Source: an uncultured Thermoleophilia bacterium (lineage in GTDB: Bacteria; Actinomycetota; Thermoleophilia; UBA2241). From it: a stretch of DNA of 10,292 nucleotides. Made by a program: the position numbers and the translations under genes. The DNA lies in the NCBI GenBank assembly GCA_903921965.1, contig CAIXSE010000840.1, positions 1-10,292 on the forward strand, given 5' to 3'. The notes under the pieces were generated by a model. The model was not told the origin of the DNA, made no database searches, and was given only the letters and a program-made list of their open reading frames with translations. Shown in pieces: positions 6,467-10,292 of the stretch (position 1 is the stretch's first letter; every line of letters starts with the position of its first letter).

Positions 6467-6564
6467 GAAGCGAAGGCGCCGGACAACCAAGTGGCGTGGA
6501 CTATCCGCAGGCGCGAAGCGCCGAGGACTGTCCACGCCACTTGGTTGTCCGGCGCCTTCGCTTC
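6467..6564. repeat. Perfect 35-bp inverted repeat with structured 28-base loop
   Basis: Bases 6467-6501 are the exact reverse complement of 6530-6564: 35 of 35 pairs, starting GAAGCGAAGGCGCC and ending GGCGTGGAC on the plus strand. The 28-base centre folds further: TCC (6504-6506) can pair with GGA (6525-6527), and GGCGC-GAA-GCGCC (6510-6522) forms a tip hairpin. It occupies half of the 193-base gap between the peptidase and the HAD gene. Its right edge touches the peptidase stop codon (6565-6567). No T-run follows on either strand. As RNA it would be an extremely stable hairpin able to stop or stabilise the peptidase transcript; as DNA it could extrude as a cruciform. The exact arm identity suggests a recent or selected element such as a REP/MITE-like unit, but only one copy is in the window. 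Confidence 0.95.
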
Positions 6565-6580
6565 CTACGGCGCTCCGTAG
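6565..6580. repeat. 6-bp inverted repeat spanning the peptidase stop codon
   Basis: CTACGG (6565-6570) pairs exactly with CCGTAG (6575-6580) around CGCT. It includes the TAG stop and the last codons of the peptidase gene and abuts the 35-bp repeat without a spare base. It may form a second hairpin in the mRNA, or mark the insertion edge of the larger repeat. Chance is possible at this length. Confidence 0.5.
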
Positions 6581-9129
6581 AGGTCATCCCACCACTGAGG
6601 CTGCCCCTTCAGCTGGCGGTCGAACCACGCGATGATCGTCTCCATCCACACCACCCGCTGCGGGTAGTTCAGGATCCAGTGGTCCTGGCCGTCCACCTTG
6701 ATGAATTCGACCGGCTTGCCCAGCACGCGCAGCGCGGTGTACAGCTGCTCGCTTTCGCCGACGGGCACGTTCGTGTCCGCGGCGCCGTGCAGCAGCAGCA
6801 GCGGCGTGTTGATGCGGTCGGCGTGGAAGAGGGGGCTCTGCTCGACGTACAGTTCCGGGTTGTTCCAGGGATAGCTGCCCGACGAGGCCACGCTGCTGTA
6901 CGTGTAGCCCCACCGGCCCTCGCCCCAGTAGCTGTGCAGCGAGCTGATGCCGGCGTGGGAGATGGCCGCGGCGAAGATGTCGGTCTTCGTCTGCAGCAGC
7001 TCGGTCATGAAGCCGCCGCACGAGGCGCCGATGCAGCCGACCTTCTTCGGGTCGATCGCCGGGTGGGCGGCCAGGAACTTCCGCGTGCCCTCGATGACCT
7101 CGTCGGCCGAGGTGCGGCCCCAGTCGTTGACGTGGCGCGCGGAGAACTCCTGCCCGAAGCCGGTGGCGCCGCTCGGCTGCAGCACGTAGACGATGTAGCC
7201 GTGCGCCGCCCACAGGTTCTTCGGGTAGCGGCCGCCGAAGTCGCGCGACACCGGCGAGGTGCCGCCGTAGTAGAACACGATGCAAGGCCACTTGCGGTCC
7301 GGGTCCTGGCTGAACTCGGGCGGGTAGTAGACGTCGCCCAGGATGCGCGTGCCGCTCGCGGCCGTGAAGTCCCAGGTCTCGTGCGTGCCCAGTTGCACGT
7401 CGGCAAGGTCGTCGGCCGCCGGCGCGGCCACCTGCACGGGGCGGGCGCTGCGGCGCGCCAGGTCGAGCGTGAAGGCGCGCTCGGGCACCATCGCGTCCTC
7501 GCCGTACCAGGCCAGGCGCGAGCCGTCGGCCGAGAGCTCCAGCCCCTTGGTCACCTCGACGCCGGGGGCCACGGACGACCACTTGCGGCCGGCCGGGTCC
7601 CAGCAGTACAGCCCCACGCAGGTCGTGTCGGTCGCCGTGGCATACACGCGGCCGTCCCTGGGCGAGCACACGAAGGAGCCGATCGCGGGGTCGAAGTCGC
7701 GCGTGATCGGGTCGACGCCGCCGGTGGCGCGGTCCAGCACGAACAGCTGGCCGTCGTAGTCGTTGGGGATGCGCCCGGCGGGCACCGTGTTGCCGACGCC
7801 GCCGAAGGCGGACGGCCCCGCGCGCAGCACCAGCTTGCCCTTCGCCGGCCCGTACAGCGCCGAGACGCCGCGCGGCACCGCCAGGATGCGCTCGGCCACC
7901 AGCGTGGCGAGGTCCAGCTCGTACAGCTCGCCCTCCTCGAAGGGGAACTTCGCGTCGTCGTAGAGCGAGCGCGTGAACAGGATCCGCTTGCCGTCGGCGG
8001 TCACGTCCTGCACGTCGCACGAGGCGCGTCCGGCCGTCAGGCGGCGCGAGACGCCGCCGTCGACGGTGGCCAGGTACAGCGAGCCCACGCTGCGGGCGCC
8101 GGCCCAGCGATCGGTCAGCCCGCGCATGCGCTTGAAGCCTTCGGGGTCCTTGCCGCGCTCCTCGTCCAGCGTGTAGAGGAAAGCCTTGCCGCCCGGCAGC
8201 CAGCGCACGCCGCCGAAGTGCTCGACGTCCTTCAGGATCGGCCGCGCGGGTCCGCCGGCGACGTCGTCCAGCCACAGCGTCGACTTGCCGTCGCGGTCGG
8301 TGGTGAAGCTGTAGGCCTGGCCGGCGCCGGCCCACTGGAAGCCGGCGGCCTGGTCGCCACGCAGCGTGCGCACGAGCGCGCCGTCCTTCGCGCGGCGGAT
8401 CTCGAGCCAGCGTTCGGCGAAGTCGGCCGGCACCTCGGGGCGCCGGTAGGAGATGGCCACGAGGTCGCCCGCCGGCGACAGATGCAGGCCGGAGATGGCC
8501 TCGGTGTCCAGGTAGTCGCCGATGCGGATGCTGCGGAACGGCGCCGCTTCCGACGTCAGCGTCACCGGCGCCGTGAATGAGGCCTGCACGCCCCAGTAGG
8601 CGCGGTCGGCGGGGTCGGCGAGCGTGCACACGACCAGCACGTGCGTGCCCTGCGTCAGCTTGATGTCGCCTCCGACGGCCGCCGACGTCGAATCGGCCTT
8701 GTCGCGCCCGCACACCTTTTGCCCGTCCACCCACGCCGTGAAGGCCTGGTCGGCCGCGATCTCGAGCTTCGCCTTCGTGTATTGCGGCGCCGTCACGTAC
8801 GTGGCCAGCACCGCCCAGCGCGGGACGCTGCGCGAACTCTCCAGCCCCACGGGGGCGCACATCGCCTTCCACGCCGCCGTCCCGGCGCCCGGCCAGGTCA
8901 CCTGCTGGCCCGCGCGGGGCACCAGCCCCGCCACCGCCAGCGGCGGCTGCGCCAGCAACTCGGCGATGCCCACCTTGTGCGCCGGGTCGTCGTTCGCCAG
9001 CGCCGGCAGCGGTGCATCAAAGGGCCCCAGCACCAGCCAATGCGGCACCCCATGCGGAGCCGGCCCTTCGTCGGCGGCCAGGGCCGGAACGCAGCACACC
9101 AGGGCAAGGAGCAAGCACGCCAGCTTCAT
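6565..9129 (-). CDS. Secreted prolyl oligopeptidase family (S9) peptidase with N-terminal accessory module
   Basis: An 854-residue serine peptidase. Residues 1-19 (MKLACLLLALVCCVPALAA) form a Sec signal peptide. Residues about 25-190 form an extra beta-rich module starting HWLVLGPFDAP and containing AADQAFTAWVDGQKV, resembling galactose-binding/PA14-like accessory domains. A TolB/WD40-like propeller follows (about 200-570), then the alpha/beta-hydrolase domain (about 600-845). The catalytic triad is visible: Ser703 in GASCGGF, Asp785 in LLLHGAADTNVP and His817 in GQDHWILNYP. The family cleaves short peptides, often after proline, or acts as dipeptidyl/acylaminoacyl peptidase; here the site would be periplasm or exterior. 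The start at 9129 is chosen over 9180 because it begins the signal peptide and has GAAGGGA at 9135-9141. The epimerase ends 55 bases upstream; the large palindrome follows directly after the stop. Reading frame and length are intact. Confidence 0.92.
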   Translation of the reverse strand: MKLACLLLALVCCVPALAADEGPAPHGVPHWLVLGPFDAPLPALANDDPAHKVGIAELLAQPPLAVAGLVPRAGQQVTWPGAGTAAWKAMCAPVGLESSRSVPRWAVLATYVTAPQYTKAKLEIAADQAFTAWVDGQKVCGRDKADSTSAAVGGDIKLTQGTHVLVVCTLADPADRAYWGVQASFTAPVTLTSEAAPFRSIRIGDYLDTEAISGLHLSPAGDLVAISYRRPEVPADFAERWLEIRRAKDGALVRTLRGDQAAGFQWAGAGQAYSFTTDRDGKSTLWLDDVAGGPARPILKDVEHFGGVRWLPGGKAFLYTLDEERGKDPEGFKRMRGLTDRWAGARSVGSLYLATVDGGVSRRLTAGRASCDVQDVTADGKRILFTRSLYDDAKFPFEEGELYELDLATLVAERILAVPRGVSALYGPAKGKLVLRAGPSAFGGVGNTVPAGRIPNDYDGQLFVLDRATGGVDPITRDFDPAIGSFVCSPRDGRVYATATDTTCVGLYCWDPAGRKWSSVAPGVEVTKGLELSADGSRLAWYGEDAMVPERAFTLDLARRSARPVQVAAPAADDLADVQLGTHETWDFTAASGTRILGDVYYPPEFSQDPDRKWPCIVFYYGGTSPVSRDFGGRYPKNLWAAHGYIVYVLQPSGATGFGQEFSARHVNDWGRTSADEVIEGTRKFLAAHPAIDPKKVGCIGASCGGFMTELLQTKTDIFAAAISHAGISSLHSYWGEGRWGYTYSSVASSGSYPWNNPELYVEQSPLFHADRINTPLLLLHGAADTNVPVGESEQLYTALRVLGKPVEFIKVDGQDHWILNYPQRVVWMETIIAWFDRQLKGQPQWWDDLYGAP

Positions 9130-9134
9130 GTTCG

Positions 9135-9141
9135 TCCCTTC
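9135..9141 (-). promoter_or_regulatory. Ribosome binding site deciding the peptidase start
   Basis: GAAGGGA on the minus strand lies 5 bases before the ATG at 9127-9129, where the signal peptide begins. The longer frame from 9180 would bury the signal peptide behind 17 residues. Confidence 0.75.
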
Positions 9142-9184
9142 ACATTGCAGGGGTTCAAGTCGACCAACGGTACCACGCACCGAA

Positions 9185-10292
9185 CTATGGGTGCTCAGCG
9201 TGCCATGCGGTCAGCAGTTCGCCCTCGCGCTCCGCGGTGATCCCCGCCTTCATCGGCGCCTCGCGCCGCGCCTGCGGTTCGGCGTTCCACCAGTCCAGCG
9301 TCCCGCGCACCGTCTCGCTGATCGGCCGGAAGACCAGGCCCGCCTTCAGCGCCCGGCTCACGTCGACGAACGGGTGCCCGGCCGAGTCGCCCACCAGCGG
9401 CACCCACACCGGCATGTCGGACCAGGCCTGCACTTCCTTCTTCTCGAGCCAGGCCGCGTCGGCCCACGTGAACGTGGCGTCCGAGGCAGACACGCTCTTG
9501 CAGGCCTCCAGGATCTCGCCCATCGTCAGTTCACCCGGGGCGCTGGTCGCGTTGAAGGTCCCCGTGGTCTTCTGCTCGATGCAGCGCACCACGAAGGCGG
9601 CCAGGTCGCGCACGTCCATCACCTGGGTGACGTCGCCCGGCGCGCCCGGGGCCAGCACCTCGCCGCCGCGCGCCACGCGCACCGGCCAGTAGGTGAAGCG
9701 GTCGCTGCGGTCCATCGGCCCCACGATGAGACCGGGGCGGATGACGCACGTGCGCCCGGCGCAGGCCTTTTCGGCCGCCTGCTCGCACAGCGCCTTCAGG
9801 GGGCCGTAGTTCTCGCCGGTGATGTCCTTCTGCGTCTTCGCCGCGGCGACGGCCTCGTCGGTCAGCGTGCCGACCGGCGACTTCTCGTTGAGGCCCTTGA
9901 AGGTGAAGTCCTTGTACACCGAGATCGACGAGATGAAGATGTATTGCCCCACGTTGGGCGCCAGCAGTTCGGCGGAGTCCCTGACCATGTGCGGGATGTA
10001 GCCGCTGTCGTCCAGGCACACGTCCCACTGTCGGCCCTTCAGCGATTCCAGGTCGCCGTCGCGGTCGCCCTTCAGCCGCTCGATGTCCGGGAAGATGTCG
10101 GCGTTGGTACGCCCGCGGTTGAACAGCGTCACCTCGTGGCCGCGCGTGCGGGCCTCGTTCACGACGGCGGGGCCCAGGAAGGCGGTGCCGCCGAGGATGA
10201 GGATCTTCAGGCGGCGCGGCCCGCGCAGGGCGGTCAGGTCGGCCCGGGCCTCGCCCGGGCGCAGGGCGCCGACGGCCGCGGCGGCGGCGCCG
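9185..10292 (-). CDS. NAD-dependent epimerase/dehydratase-like SDR, probably Tat-exported; 5' end off the window
   Basis: The frame is open to the right edge, with 368 residues visible. The first visible residues, GAAAAAVGALRPGEARADL, look like the hydrophobic core and cleavage region of a Tat signal; the twin-arginine part would lie outside. The extended-SDR Rossmann fold follows: KILILGGTAFLGPAVV (29-44), with GGTAFLG (34-40) in place of the usual GxxGxxG, and HEVTLFNRG. IFISSISVY and the YGPLK (Y162, K166) catalytic pair come next. VIRPGLIVGP and DVTQVMDVRDLAAFVV are typical of the family near the active site and cofactor. The C terminus has a WADAAWLEKKEVQAWSDMPVWVP substrate-side region. 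Related proteins reduce or epimerise nucleotide sugars, but an exported version would need its cofactor loaded before Tat transport. The GTG at 10160-10162 is internal, not the start. The peptidase gene follows after 55 bases, probably in one operon. Confidence 0.85.
   Translation of the reverse strand, partial: GAAAAAVGALRPGEARADLTALRGPRRLKILILGGTAFLGPAVVNEARTRGHEVTLFNRGRTNADIFPDIERLKGDRDGDLESLKGRQWDVCLDDSGYIPHMVRDSAELLAPNVGQYIFISSISVYKDFTFKGLNEKSPVGTLTDEAVAAAKTQKDITGENYGPLKALCEQAAEKACAGRTCVIRPGLIVGPMDRSDRFTYWPVRVARGGEVLAPGAPGDVTQVMDVRDLAAFVVRCIEQKTTGTFNATSAPGELTMGEILEACKSVSASDATFTWADAAWLEKKEVQAWSDMPVWVPLVGDSAGHPFVDVSRALKAGLVFRPISETVRGTLDWWNAEPQARREAPMKAGITAEREGELLTAWHAEHP

Noticed and set aside
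6352..8580. 742-codon plus-strand open frame opposite the peptidase
   Set aside because: It is antisense to a clear S9 peptidase with catalytic triad and signal peptide. The translation is Val/Arg/Ala/Gly-rich with no domain, as expected from high-GC shadow frames, and it runs through the palindrome.

Overview
The window is high-GC bacterial DNA, about 60-65% GC by eye on the left and about 70% from roughly position 2300 onward. It reads like a contig from an uncultivated lineage. Both tRNA genes encode their CCA end, and the genes have clear Shine-Dalgarno sites. I cannot assign a phylum. The Gly-Cys tRNA pair, the AI-2E-type transporter remnant and the OmpL47-like protein would suit an actinobacterium-like genome. 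The secreted S9 peptidase with a large N-terminal module and the probably Tat-exported epimerase on the right look more like Planctomycetes or Eisenbacteria/Krumholzibacteria-type genomes. The window could therefore be a mosaic, natural or from assembly.

Layout. Positions 1-216 hold the 3' part of tRNA-Gly(GCC) and a complete tRNA-Cys(GCA), separated by a long imperfect hairpin. Positions 217-398 are non-coding and hold two short inverted repeats. On the minus strand, 2151 down to 399 carries a zinc-independent quinone oxidoreductase-like MDR protein followed by a soluble homologue of MtrA, the corrinoid subunit of the methanogen methyltransferase. Around 2300 two broken coding pieces meet back to back: a minus-strand C-terminal fragment that runs into the MDR start with an ATGA overlap, and a plus-strand C-terminal fragment of an AI-2E/PerM family transporter.

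From 2761 to the right edge every gene is on the minus strand. In transcription order these are an NAD-dependent epimerase (5' end off the window), a secreted prolyl-oligopeptidase-family peptidase, a HAD-like protein, a short ORF that may be a truncated gene, a CrtC/AttH-like lipocalin-fold protein, and an NHL-propeller/OmpL47-like protein. The 193-base gap between peptidase and HAD gene holds the most striking structure here: a perfect 35-bp inverted repeat that begins on the base next to the peptidase stop codon.

No complete defence, phage, CRISPR or transposon system is visible. The best leads are the 35-bp palindromic unit, the stand-alone soluble MtrA, the CrtC-like gene paired with a propeller protein and without carotenoid genes, and the broken genes that mark possible junctions near 2300 and 5340.
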